Shown piece after piece: positions 1 through 10,339 of a stretch of DNA of 64,000 nucleotides (the stretch's first letter is position 1; every line of letters starts with the position of its first letter). A program made the translations under genes and the position numbers. Under the pieces are notes generated by a model. The model saw only the letters and a list, made by a program, of their open reading frames with translations. It made no database searches and had not been told where the DNA came from. Source of the stretch: Cydia pomonella (taxonomy: Eukaryota; Arthropoda; Insecta; Lepidoptera; Tortricidae); assembly GCF_033807575.1 (NCBI RefSeq), contig NC_084724.1, positions 11,585,228 through 11,649,227 on the forward strand. The letters run 5' to 3'.

Positions 1-503
1 TATGACACCAAAAATTTGGTTTACATTATGGAAGGTGGCGGTATATAAGGAATGAAATCTCCATATATCAAAAAATGTCATCAAAAAAACCTTAAATGTG
101 TGGCGCTATAACTATATTACCTATAATACTTGAAAAAAAATCAAAACATAGACAGCGCACTTCACGCCGACAATAGCGCCTACGTTCTTAGCTACTCTAG
201 ACTACTCTGGAGAGATTTGGGACTATTATTTATAGCTGACAATTGGACACTTTTGGATCAGTTTTGCCTATGGAGATTGCATTCCTTACCTCTACCTTTC
301 ATAGTTTACATTCAAAAATTAAAAGAAAAACTATTTTATAGGTGTGCAATAAAGAGTATTTGTATTGCTTTGTATTTTCTGTGAAGTATAATGTTACGTA
401 CGTGTGCTGGCATGCTCCTAGAACCGAACCAGGGCTATATGTAACAGGTTGTCACTAGTTATTTTATGTGGGCTGTACATCATGAAATGTAACGTGGACA
501 TAC
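1..503. other. Intron/downstream part of FAM192A-like gene, no exon seen
   Basis: This stretch lies downstream (minus-strand sense) of the last exon recognised, whose donor GT sits at 503-502. I see no further exon of the gene and no clear repeat. The gene should continue to the left of the window. Confidence 0.5.
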
Positions 504-2098
504 CCCTTGCAGTTTGTTCTTCTGTTGCTGCGCGGGCGTGGTGCGCGCCGGCGCCAGCTGCGCTCGCAGTCGCGTCAGCTCTTCACTCTCGGCTAATGTT
601 GACACGCGCTCTCTGATACAACGCAAACTTTAAATTACTAGCGAGCCTGTTTGACTCGTGCCCAAAACCACTCCGGCTGCGAGCCAAGACGCGTATGTAA
701 ACAGTCGGCTTGTAACTCATCTTGCGTCTCGGCTTGCCACGGGCACGCGAATTTAATATTCTTTTGTGGATTAAATGATAAATAAAGCAGTACCTAAACT
801 CCTGCATCTCCTTCTGCTCCTGCATGGAGATCTGCTGCGCCGCCTTGGCTTTGCTGCGCTCCACCAGGTCCAGGAAACCCACCTCGTCATCATCCAGCCC
901 TCGGATCATGTTTTCTGGTTATATGTTATATCATTATTGTCAACTTAAATCTATTAGCATTGTCATATGGCATTACTTTATCTATGTAAGAGTAAAATCC
1001 CTACTAATATTATAATTATAAATGCAATAGTAACTCTTGTCTGTCTGTCTGTTACCTTATCACTCATAAATCACTAAACCAATTTAGACAAAATTTAGTA
1101 TTGGGATAGTTTAAGGCCCTGGAGAAGGATATATAATAATCAATCATCATTTCAATATTGAGGCCATTTATACCAGTTGCTCTGTGAGCTGTTACATTAA
1201 GACTAGAAAATGTAAAAGTGAAAATAATTAGTTTATTCAGTTGTTATCATGATGAACTCACAATGGTCTTGAGTCTTTACGCCAATTTCCCCATATGGAA
1301 AAAAATCCAAAAACTGGATCTACAAAAAAATCTTATTTAATCATAGATTTGAATCCGGTCACAAAATTGCAACCTGTGAGACAGAACATCCGGACATACG
1401 CAAGCAAAATGCCCGAGCTAAACTGGAGACCTTCACTTACGCTATGCTCAATTATAAGAGACATTGAAACAATCCATTCAACAGTTATCTATATCTTTTA
1501 AATAGTTCCACTTAAGGTAAACATAGTAACATACTTAGTTTGTGAGCCTCCTCATATTCAGCATCTTTCCTCATCTTCTGCTCCTCAAGGCGCTGGTACA
1601 GAGGCCTGGTGTCATACGGCTCTTCTGGGGCCTCTGTAATCATACTGACTTGGGTTATCGCCGCTTTGTACGTCTATTATTTCGAACATTTACTTTAAAC
1701 TGATGCTAGCTTTTGAAACTGATTAGAAATAGATAATGGGATATAAAAGTAGCAATTATTACAGTTTTAACTAGATCACTCATTATTGTAGCATTGATAA
1801 AGAAATTACGCACGCAATACTAATATGACATTTACCGTTTACAAACCTACACAGCTGAAGGTTTTGTTATAATACTCGAAATAACACTATAGCATTGAAT
1901 ACCATTTGGCTTACACTTTTAAATAACATACAGAAATATTATATTTATCAAAAACGGATACACTGAAGTCCCATCAAAACAATATTGGTAAGCTAGTTTA
2001 CCTTTGGGTTGGTCTTCAGTTCGAACTTTGTCCCATTCTTCTTGGCGACGTCGTCTCTGCTCCAATATTTCCGATTCAGATATAAATCCAGAACTCAT
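504..2098 (-). CDS. FAM192A: FAM192A/PSME3IP1 (NIP30, PIP30)-like protein, 5' coding part, partial
   Basis: Four exons read from right to left: 2098-2002 (ATG at 2098), 1633-1535, 914-794 and 612-504. All joins have GT-AG borders and compatible phases, giving 142 codons before the frame leaves through the donor at 503. The first exon carries the FAM192A N-terminal signature (FISESEILEQRRRRQEEWDKV). The second has the PYDTRPLYQRLEEQK segment and the third has NMIRGLDDDEVGFLDLV, matching the conserved N-terminal domain of the human protein in order and spacing. The fourth exon is a charged helix-prone stretch. In mammals this nuclear protein binds the PA28-gamma proteasome activator; that role here is inferred from homology. 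The PA28-gamma-binding C-terminus is not in the window. An in-frame ATG lies six codons upstream at 2116, but 2098 fits the family start. The gene is divergent from Mss4, with 781 bp between start codons. Confidence 0.92.
994..1145. repeat. Lepidopteran interspersed repeat with GTCT run
   Basis: The block has the recurring lepidopteran pattern of a CTACTAATATTAT-like start, a short GTCT microsatellite, and text about heading toward an aaatttagtattgg-type segment. It lies inside an intron of the FAM192A-like gene. I know this motif as widespread in moth and butterfly introns, and it may be a Lep1/Helitron-like element. The class is not settled from one copy. Confidence 0.5.
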
Positions 2099-2879
2099 TG
2101 TCCTTAATTTTAACAAAGAAATTGATAAATTAAAGCAGCAAAACGAATCTCTTTATATCAGTATTGCTAACCTAACTTTTTTACTATTCGATTCGACTAT
2201 TAGTCGATGTTATTCAATTGATTACGTTTATGAGTATTGCTACAAATATACAATGAAAGTAATAATAAAGTTTGTAAACAAAAGTAATCATATCCTGGCT
2301 GAAATAATATTTAAGCCAATTGACAATGTAGGATTTAAGATTTTAAAGTATATTACTTAAAGTAACAAAAATATTAAAATCATATAATCGCAGCAATCTT
2401 CGTAAACGTCACTATTACCACAGATTAGATATATATATATATATATATATATATTTACTTTATGCTATTACATCAATAGCGTTTACAAAGCCTAGTTGAA
2501 ATGTAATTAATTAAGTTTAGCGATTCTTACTTTAGATTTTTATCACAAAATGTCTCAACTGTTATGTTTTTATTAATTGAAATAAGAATTAACTAATCAA
2601 TCAAACATAAATTTTAAGTTTTGTGTATGTCTTTTATGCCAAAAGTATGTTTTTGTATGAATTGCGTTTTGTTCTTGGAGGAGTAATAGCTATCTCATTA
2701 AATTATCGATCAATCTTTTCTGTCACTGTCACTGTCACGTAGTTGGCTCTCAAGTTCACGTCGAGTCGAACTGTGTACCGGTGGGGACTTTATTATATAC
2801 AATAACTATTTTATTTGTATAAAACTTTTGAACAAAGACAATTCTTATTGCCCTTCTATCAACACGTAAGTTTGTTACC
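2099..2879. promoter_or_regulatory. Shared divergent promoter region, FAM192A-like / Mss4
   Basis: This 781-bp interval separates two divergently transcribed start codons, so it must hold at least the proximal control of one or both genes. No TATA box is obvious at a suitable distance. It contains an AT dinucleotide run (2429-2454) and a short repeated TGTCACTG motif near 2720-2737. Any 5' UTR introns cannot be excluded. Confidence 0.5.
2429..2454. repeat. (AT)n microsatellite
   Basis: An uninterrupted alternating AT run of about 26 bp within the divergent promoter region. Confidence 0.9.
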
Positions 2880-3353
2880 ATGGCTGACGTAGAAAACAAG
2901 GAAGATCTGGTTGAAGACGGGAAAAACAAAATGAATGTTAAATGCAAATTCTGCAGTTCTAAAATTCTAGACAAGAAAGCTGCAAATTATATCACGCAAG
3001 AGGTATGTTTCTTTTCAGCTTCCTATTATTGCATTTTTGGGGTGAAATTAATTATATTATTAAACAAACGGGCTCAAATTTATTATGTAAAAATAATACA
3101 TCTTGTTTTACAGATGGCTCTGCCTCTAATGCAGCAAGACAATAACCGCAAAGAGGGTGAGATCCAGAATGAAACAGTGAACGAGTTCTATCATGTAGAA
3201 AACATGTATACATTTGAGAATATTGGTTTTACACATACTGTTGATAACTACAAATATCTGAGCTGCGCAGACTGTGACGCCGGGCCGGTGGGCTACTACG
3301 ACATGAATACTAAACAAAGCTATGTGGCGCTGTCAAGAATTGTACATTCCTAG
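2880..3353 (+). CDS. Mss4: Guanine nucleotide exchange factor MSS4 / RABIF homolog, complete
   Basis: Two exons, 2880-3002 and 3114-3353, joined in phase 0 across a 111-bp GT-AG intron, encode 120 residues, close to human MSS4 (about 123). The start sits in a strong context (ACCATGG). Two zinc-binding pairs are visible: CKFC near residue 22 and CADC near residue 97. Between and after them lie the family landmarks VENMYTFENIGFT, the Rab-contact region, and GPVGYYD. MSS4 binds nucleotide-free exocytic Rab GTPases in the cytosol and acts as a weak exchange factor or Rab chaperone. This function is inferred from the close match. Read without splicing, the frame stays open through the intron and would insert 37 foreign residues, but the donor GTATGT and acceptor TTTTACAG make the spliced form the sensible one. 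Confidence 0.97.
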   Translation: MADVENKEDLVEDGKNKMNVKCKFCSSKILDKKAANYITQEVCFFSASYYCIFGVKLIILLNKRAQIYYVKIIHLVLQMALPLMQQDNNRKEGEIQNETVNEFYHVENMYTFENIGFTHTVDNYKYLSCADCDAGPVGYYDMNTKQSYVALSRIVHS

Positions 3354-4020
3354 GTAGTTCTTGATTTAAATTAGATGCTAATGTCCAGTGATTGGCACGG
3401 ACTGTGCCACACCGCATGATTTCAAGTAGAAATGGACAAGAATGGTTATGAGACATGACTCAAATGCCTTGATCTTGTCCGAAAAAGTATTGAGTGATAT
3501 TTTGTAAGATTTTTGTAACTTAGTGCCACCCAATGTACATTAAGATGTACACTTTGTTTTGATGACTAATTAACTATTCATTTGTGTTGTGAAATGTTTA
3601 CAAAAAAATACAACTAGATTCAAACTTCCTTAGCTATGATTTTGTATGGTGGGCACAAGGTTAATGTTTTTGAATAAGATTTCTATTTGGAATCCCGCAG
3701 TGTGGCACTGTCCGTGCCAATCACTGCTAATGTCATTATAATCTTGAAATTGATGGACAGGGAAAAGATATCGATAGTATACTTGTAGAAGCTTGTACAT
3801 ATGATTCTGGTTGTTGTCTAGGATTATTATTTACATGGCCACATTTTTTTATGAAACAAGCAACTAGATTACCTATTTTTGCAGAACTTAACCTTAAAAA
3901 TTGCAGATAAAATATTAACTCTTTAAACTAAAATAAAATAATACTTTAAAATAAATGGTAATAATTTAAAGAGTTCATATTTACTATTTACAAGCAGTAA
4001 AATTTTAATAAAAGTCTAAA
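3354..4020 (+). other. Probable 3' UTR of Mss4, with poly(A) signal candidates
   Basis: The first AATAAA hexamers after the stop are near 3932 and 3950, with more near 4010. No hexamer precedes the MITE at 3386-3726. Unless a variant signal is used, the transcript should carry that whole element in its 3' UTR. Confidence 0.5.
3386..3726. mobile_element. hAT-type non-autonomous MITE with 8-bp target duplication
   Basis: Terminal inverted repeats of about 29 bp begin CAGTGATTGGCACGGA at the left and mirror it at the right (ending at 3726). The 8-bp sequence CTAATGTC flanks both sides (3378-3385 and 3727-3734). An 8-bp duplication and CAGTG-type termini fit the hAT superfamily. No coding capacity is visible. 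The insertion lies 33 bp after the Mss4 stop codon. Confidence 0.85.
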
Positions 4021-4410
4021 TAAAATGGCACAGATTTCAGCACATATGCACGCACATGTTGGACATACAATAAATACCAAAAATAAAACAATGGTACTGC
4101 AGATACTCTGTGTCAGTTTTCACACATTATTTTAACCCTTGAAAATCTAGAACTGCTTGAGGCCTAGTCATTGTGACACACACTGGGTGACGTTTTTTAG
4201 GTGATACAAGATACATGTATGCCACTGTATATTCATTTCTTACTTCTAGCAGCTCAGCTCTTCACTATAGCAGCAACACTGAAATCACAATAAAAAGCCC
4301 TGGTTTCCATATATTGTGTATTGTGTCTAATGGAACTTTAGTATGGCACGCCTTAAGATTTATTTTTGCGAATTCATGGTTGCTCTCATAATATAAACAG
4401 GTACTTATAT

Positions 4411-4560
4411 CTAAGGACAAGCCTTATGGGCAATAAGTATGGGGCCAGTACAGCGGTGTCACACACACGAATTCGAGCCAATCATGCAGTCTAATGCCAC
4501 AAAGCAATTGATGAGTTCGCATCACGTGCGCGATTTTTCGCAATTAGTTGTACTGGTCGC
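4411..4560 (+). mobile_element. Half copy of the CATTGA-type MITE
   Basis: The block matches the left arm of the element at 14615-14878: the TATATCTAAGGAC segment, then GGGCCAGTACAGCGGTGTCAC, then ACGAATTCGAGCCAATCAT. The first ten or so bases of the terminus and the whole right arm are missing. The short frame starting at 4439 is a by-product of this repeat. Confidence 0.8.
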
Positions 4561-5167
4561 ATATGTATATCTTATATCACATAAAAAAATACCATTTATA
4601 AAATGTCAAGATACAGCGTTCCTGCCACCTTTGTTCATTGACACTTTCCAATATGCTTATAAGTATAATAATGAAAATGTACTAAAGAGTTAGAATATTA
4701 ACTGCTTTGGTATGTGCGGAGCACGATTTGAGCTTATTGATTATTGATCAATATAATTTTTGTATGTTTTTCTGTAAATATACTTTTATGCATTATTCTG
4801 AATTTTATTATCAACCCCTGTGGTCATCGTTTAAGTCTTAATGGATTTATTATTAAATAGAATTGTTTCCATTGTTCTTACAATTATGTTGTGTGTAACT
4901 TTACCTGAATTTCCTGGCATATAAAAAAATCGTGAAGCCAAGCTTTGGTAGCGCCAAAAAGAGAAAAAAAATGCTCTTAGAAAAAAACACAAAAAGGTGG
5001 TTTATAAGATTATGTGTCTTATAAGATAGAAAATAATATGATTAAAACCTTTTGTTATTCAACAAATATCGTAGAGTCCGTCTAACCACGTCTAACCTAA
5101 GTTTGCACAAACTTGAACTGAACAAAGTGTACAAATAAACGTCATTTTTTCATAGAAAAATAAATAA

Positions 5168-5253
5168 TTAACACATTAACTGCCAAGAACACACTAGGTC
5201 TATTCATTTTCATTTTGTATTGAAAATGGGTAGCTTGGCACTGAAAGTGTTAA
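5168..5253. repeat. Short palindromic MITE
   Basis: The ends are imperfect inverted repeats: TTAACACATTAACTGCCAAG at the left and CTTGGCACTGAAAGTGTTAA at the right. It resembles the larger elements at 40445-40570 and 62536-62733, whose ends read TTAACCTTTTGAAC. Confidence 0.65.
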
Positions 5254-5329
5254 TGATGACTGTGTCACACTTTTTCATTGAGAATTGACTTACAAATGTT
5301 GATCAAATATTTCAACTTCTATACCATCC

Positions 5330-5402
5330 GTTTCCGTGGTGTAGCGGTTATCACATCTGCCTAACACGCAGAAGGCCCCCGGTTCGATCCCGGGCGGAAA
5401 CA
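5330..5402 (+). tRNA. tRNA-Val (anticodon AAC)
   Basis: This is a 73-nt cloverleaf. The acceptor stem pairs GTTTCCG with CGGAAAC, followed by discriminator A. The D arm holds an A box (GTGTAGCGGTTATC). The anticodon stem CTGC/GCAG encloses the loop CTAACAC with AAC at 5363-5365. The T arm holds the B box GGTTCGATCC between CCCCG/CGGGG-type stems. It has no intron. A TTTT run at 5407-5410 and a longer T run from 5414 provide the Pol III terminator. The sequence matches the animal tRNA-Val(AAC) pattern closely and shows no sign of being a SINE-derived pseudogene. Confidence 0.97.
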
Positions 5403-5406
5403 TATC

Positions 5407-5420
5407 TTTTGTGTTTTTTT
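5407..5420 (+). terminator. Pol III terminator of tRNA-Val
   Basis: A TTTT run starts 5 nt after the tRNA 3' end and a second run of seven T follows at 5414-5420. Confidence 0.85.
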
Positions 5421-5718
5421 ATTTTGTTTTATTTACTTAATTGTAGGTAATTATAATGAATCAACGTTTTAAATTATGAATTACAAGTTATTCTATAAGC
5501 AAAGGAATACTATCGAGTAATAGCGATAGCAATCCAACGCCTGCTAATTTTCAATCTCATAAAGTAATGTTGCGCAATGGTTGCGCATGTATTTTTCGAA
5601 GGCGTTTGATTTTTTCCATAAGTTTAAAAAAAATTACATGAAAACTACAAACATGACCACTGCTAAAGTGGAAAAGAAAAGTGAACTAGAAAATTAATCG
5701 ATATCATGCGTAACAGCC

Positions 5719-5813
5719 GAGGGCCTACCGCGAAATAACAATCTTGCATATTCGAGCGATAGAGAGGCAGATAACGTAATTTCGTGTTTCGCGGTAGGCC
5801 CTCTCCAGCTGAG
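5719..5813. mobile_element. Palindromic MITE with GAGGGCCTACCGCGAA ends
   Basis: The left end GAGGGCCTACCGCGAA is matched by its reverse complement at the right end (TTCGCGGTAGGCCCTC). The same terminus recurs at 14160-14177 on another element. The interior has no coding capacity. Confidence 0.8.
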
Positions 5814-5903
5814 CCGCTGTGGGAGATCGCATTATATTATATAAACTGCTTTTGCAGCTGCTGGTAGCTGTATAAGTACTGTGTAGTAACAATATTACAA
5901 GTA

Positions 5904-6032
5904 CAGTCAAGGTATGAAATATCGATACGGACAAAGTGCCAAAAATATGTATACACGACCTTTTTGCCTATATATTAAGGTAGTGTGTAAATATAGTCAC
6001 TTTGTCCGTATCAATATTTAATACCTTGATTG
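5904..6032. mobile_element. Tc1/mariner-type MITE flanked by TA
   Basis: Inverted repeats of about 38 bp start CAGTCAAGGTATGAAATAT and are mirrored at the right end. A TA dinucleotide lies on each side (5902-5903 and 6033-6034), as expected for a TA target duplication. Confidence 0.75.
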
Positions 6033-6225
6033 TACTATTATTGGATCTGGAAGCTGTAGCCCACGACTTAAGGGTCCCCAGCAAGTTCGGTTATCCATAC
6101 AAAAGTAGTTACGTTCTCATTTTAAAACGACTAGCTAGATTGCTCTGAATAAATATAAAAAATAAAAATAATAATAAAGCGAAAAATACAGCGAAGTTAA
6201 GTTAGTCATACAAAACTTGTTTTTG

Positions 6226-6426
6226 CCTTAAATCGACCGGGATATTAACCGTTATTACCTTTTATATTGTCTACACAACTACACAACTTTCACACCCACC
6301 CGCTATCTCCAGTTACCCGTGAACAAGATGCATGTAACTGCGTCTAAATATCGGAAGCTCAAAAACTATATTAAAGGTAATCACGGTCGATTTAAGTCTA
6401 GTGAGACTAACCGTGAATCATTCTGA
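6226..6426. repeat. Copy of the CCGCTATCTCCAGTTA repeat family
   Basis: The segment carries the same ordered blocks as 58989-59316: TTAAATCGACCGGGATAT, CCGCTATCTCCAGTTACCC, GAACAAGATGCATGTAA, and CTAACCGTGAATCATTC. It appears to lack one copy of the inner inverted arm, so it is shorter. A fragment of the same right end recurs near 32110-32155. Confidence 0.75.
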
Positions 6427-6677
6427 AACTGATATTGTTTTTGCTCTATTTCGTTCATTTTATGAGTTAGAGCTATATAAACATATTACAGGACTAGATA
6501 TATACCTCATGTCATTGTATGTGAAAAGTGTCGTTACAATCCAACTCGTACTTTTAAAATAAGAACGAAACTCCGTGTGTATGGGAAGGTGAAATTCGGC
6601 AGAGCATGCTTGACTCAAAAAATACTTACGTCGTTGAGGCATTATCACAGGGGACTCACAATAGCCTTAATCGCCAT

Positions 6678-6690
6678 ATATATATGTATA

Positions 6691-6740
<50 letters not shown>
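6678..6740. repeat. (TA)n microsatellite with CA/GT interruptions
   Basis: About 60 bp of alternating T and A, broken a few times by TGTA or TACA. Confidence 0.9.
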
Positions 6741-6742
<2 letters not shown>

Positions 6743-7109
6743 CCCTAATGGCGCTTAAGTCCTTTGTGCCGAATTCTGCCATTTGAAAGTTCTATGTTAC
6801 TATCAAACCTGCTCACAAAATGACACGAAAATCAGTTGAGAAATGCGACCCGTAGAGGAGAACATATGAAAGCATTTGCCCAAATTAAAACGGAAAACTT
6901 TGCAGTAGCTACCAGTGGTGAAAGGTGGGAAAACAATCCTGTGGGAAAAAGTGGTAACTAGTGGGAATAACCCTTTCGCTCGGGCAAACAGGTTGTCGAA
7001 GTAACTGTGAAGTCGCCTTCGTAAAAATAGCCCGTTACAATAGCTAATGTGAATAAATCATATTCATACGTATCGGTCTTAGTACAACTGTAAATAAATA
7101 TTATATTAT

Positions 7110-7305
7110 ATTATTACACAAATTGACTAAGTCCCACAGTAAGCTCAATAAGGCTTGGATTATGGGATACTTGTACAACAATATATATAAATATTTAATA
7201 CATATAAAACACCCATGACTCAGGAACAAAACTCATCACACGAATAAATGCCCAGGATTTGAACCCGGGACTCAAGCATTACCCACTAGGCCAGACCGGT
7301 CCGGA
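7110..7305 (-). mobile_element. SINE family 1 copy (tRNA-derived), minus strand
   Basis: On the minus strand the unit reads GACCGGTCTGGCCTAGTGGG (A box), then GGTTCAAATCC (B box), then GAGTCATGGGTGTTTT and GTGGGACTTAGTCAATTTG, followed by an AT-rich tail. The same unit occurs at 24887, 31741, 36878, 47963 and 49045. It is non-coding and would be transcribed by Pol III. Confidence 0.9.
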
Positions 7306-7427
7306 CCGGTAAATACATAGAGCATCATGAACGGTCTTCTAGGAAACAATAATAAATCTTTTTTGAGTAATAAATTACTTATAAGTAATTTTTATTTAAA
7401 GCGTTACTTTCATTGAACACCTGTACA

Positions 7428-7526
7428 AGTGTACAGTTGACGTCAAAGATATGTTCACATTTTACGCCTTATTACAATGGATTAAGGTGCAAATATGTAA
7501 GCAAACATATGTTTGACGTCGACTGT
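7428..7526. repeat. Short palindromic MITE (CAGTTGACGTCAAA ends)
   Basis: The left end CAGTTGACGTCAAAGATATG and right end CATATGTTTGACGTCGACTG are imperfect inverted repeats around an AT-rich centre of about 55 bp. Confidence 0.7.
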
Positions 7527-7590
7527 TAAGTATGCGATAACAACACCATAAATATTATTAAAACAAGCTTAACATTTAAATTATTTATAC

Positions 7591-7649
7591 AATTATATAT
7601 AACCCTTTCCCGTCGTATGCAGAACGACGGGGAAGGGTTATATATAATT
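7591..7649. repeat. Near-perfect 26-bp inverted repeat (hairpin)
   Basis: The left arm (7591-7616) and right arm (7624-7649) are reverse complements except at one position, which would pair as G.U in RNA. The loop is 7 nt (ATGCAGA). The stem ends are AT-rich and the tip is GC-rich. It lies about 200 bp after the stop codon of the GMC gene. It could be a tiny MITE or a structured 3' end; the sequence alone does not decide. Confidence 0.85.
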
Positions 7650-7853
7650 TATGATTTTAGCAGTTTCTATTTTGATAATTTTGCCCTGGTGTATAATTAT
7701 ATACCGTAACTTAGTTACTTGTTTATCTAAATTATGGTAACAATAGTAATCAGTCATGAGCACTGTTATCCTACAATTCATAAACCTTATTAATAAGAGT
7801 TAAGGTTCATCGATAGTCAGTTAAATTACTGCTTGTAAGTACTTAAAGTTATC

Positions 7854-10258
7854 TCAATTGTTACAGGGAAAATATTTGTATCCCTCAAACTTCCCATATT
7901 CTTCTTTAATCAAATCAGCTGCCTTCTCAGCGAGCACCACCGTCGGCAGAACTGTCGCCGACTCGGGTACAGATGGCATCACACTCGCATCTACCACTCT
8001 CAAGTTCTTCATACCCTTCACCTTAAATCCATCATCAACGACGTCTCCCATAGCACACGTGCTGCTACTATGGTACAATGTAGAAGCCAGGTTCATGACG
8101 TAACAAGCCCAATATTCGTCACTGTCAAATGCCAGGTCATCACATTCTGGTAATGGTGGTCTAACGAATCTACCTCCCGTTTCCTTGAAGTATGAGGTAT
8201 CTTTAACTTTCACTACTTTTCTAACAGCCTCCACCATTCTATCCACGTCACTTTGATTAGCAAAGAAATTGTTATAAATCATAGGCGGATCTCTAGGATC
8301 TGAGCTTCTGAGAGTTACTCTTCCTCTAGAATTTGGTTTTCTCAAGGTAGTGAGAATGAGCATTCTTTCTTTCGCAGGCTGCGTAAGGTAAAATGATTTA
8401 GTAACCTCTAAGTTATAGTTCAAATTAACAAACATTACATAGAAAAATAATGGATTTAAAGAGCCAAATATTAAGCTGTAGTGTGCGAGATCCAAAGCAC
8501 CTGATGAAGAAGTAAAGGCACCAGCGACTAGCGGTCCCGGGAAAGAACCTAAATTTGTAGACAACAATGTCGTGACACCAGATGTCAGATCAGTCTGCCC
8601 AGTTATCAATACAGGGGCAAATACTTGATCCTGAAACCCATAACCTACTGGTAAGTCCTTGACTACCGGAATACCCAGTCGCTCTAAATCTTGTTGTGGC
8701 CCGAAACCGGATAACATCAATATCTTTGGTGAATTAAACACTCCAGCTGAAAGAATGACCTCTTTTGCAAATAGGTTAATTTTACCAAATTTAGTATCTA
8801 CGGTTACACCTTTTGCTTCTCCATTATCAGTTATAATTTTAGTCACATACGCTTCTTTCAATATGTATAAATTATTTCTGTCTTTACAAGGTAGCAAATA
8901 TTCTTCTGCCGTACTCGCTCTTCTGCTTGCTTTATCAGTAATCATATAAAAAGCTTCACTGGTACCGTTAGGGTATGGAATTAGAGGATCTTCAAGAATG
9001 TTCATGCCAATTTCTTCGTATGCTTTGAGCATAACTTTATTTTTTTTTCTCAAAAGATCGTTAATTTCTTGAGGATTCGCACTGATAGCTCCTTTATCGC
9101 AATGTAATTCGGATGTAGGGCCGGACATTATGTTTTTTTCCAGCATATTTTCTGCCTTCTTGAAATATTTCTGCACATAATCATAGTCATGTCCGGAACC
9201 TCCAGCCCATTCACTGCAATCACATTCAGGTCCCCTGCAACATATAATTTTAAATAAGTTAATGAATCAACTAAGTACATATTGTGAAATGTTATCAAAA
9301 TTCTTTCGATTCTGCGTTAATACCATCATCAGATTATGTGTGTTATACATACCCACCCTTACCTAGCTATTATTGTTTTTAAAACATGGTCTTTTGAATA
9401 GTTTAATCATGTATCCAACAACAAACCCAACCACCACCAAAATTTTCTCCTTCCACAATTCTCAGCCTAAATTAATACCTCTCGTTCAAAAGATGACCGA
9501 TGGAAGAGCAGCCGCCCAGCACTTTCCCAGCGGTGTGCGTGGTGCGTCCGCCTCGCTGCGCCTGCGACGCTCTCCCGTCCACCTCCGAGTAGTAATCCCA
9601 ATCCATAGGCCCGTGTGTCAGCAAGGGCCAAGCCCCTGGTATCTAAAAATTATTACACAATTGAGGCGCAAAGTTGAGAATAAATCTCACCACCGCGATC
9701 ACAGTTGGCTAATCTGACTACTGGATATTGCTTTCTAACATGGCGTACGTTATCTCGGAACTTCATCTAACTGGTAGCTATCCTGCCTGACCTTCAGAAG
9801 TGCCACATTAGGCACTTTTTTTATACGAGTATACTATCCTTTTTTATATAAATCTGGACCATTTCGCATCAGTTCTCCGACACATATGACAGTCTTTTCT
9901 TCCTCTGCAAGTGTGAAAGTCTTTCAACCGCGTTAAGTATCTTAATTCTGTTGGTTGTCTACTCGAATGCTGCGTGAGTGTAGTCGCTATCAAATAGATA
10001 GGAGCGGTCATATTACTCATAAATATCTAAACATCCACTTTAATGTTTCGATAATAATGGTTTTCTTCAGATATTTATGAAAACCTCGGTTGCTCCGATA
10101 TATCTGTACATGACGAGTACTCACCACACTTGTCAAGGCAGGGTCCCCTCCAGCCTCGATACAAAGCACACGCCAGTCTGCCACCTCGGAGAGACGATTG
10201 CTCAGCACAGATCCTGCTGTGCCACAACCCACTATGATGAAGTCGAAGCGATCACCAT
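7854..10258 (-). CDS. GMC oxidoreductase (ecdysone oxidase / glucose dehydrogenase type), 5' partial
   Basis: Three exons on the minus strand: 10258-10125, 9642-9479 and 9234-7854 (TGA at 7856-7854). The GT-AG joins keep the frame and give about 559 codons. Exon one holds the FAD-binding GxGxxG (FIIVGCGTAGSVLSNRL, ending CIEAGGD). Exon two holds the MDWDYYSE and GKVLGGCSS segments. Exon three has GMC signature 2 (SAGVFNSPKILMLSGFGP) and the C-terminal half ending LADLIKEEYG-like text. The family oxidises alcohols or sugars with FAD and is often secreted; the nearest named insect members are ecdysone oxidases and glucose dehydrogenases. Substrate is unknown. The first recognised exon opens right after a cag acceptor with a split codon, so one or more 5' exons, possibly with a signal peptide, lie upstream and were not found. 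The usual His/Asn near the C-terminus is altered (see findings). Confidence 0.93.
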
Positions 10259-10339
10259 CTGATGCCAAAAAAATAATACTAAGTTAATTAGAGCAGTTCT
10301 ATATCTCTTCTTGACGTAGTCAATTGAACACCTGTGAAG

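Noticed and set aside
4439..4693. 84-codon frame similar to one at 14617
   Set aside because: The similarity is due to two copies of the same MITE arm.
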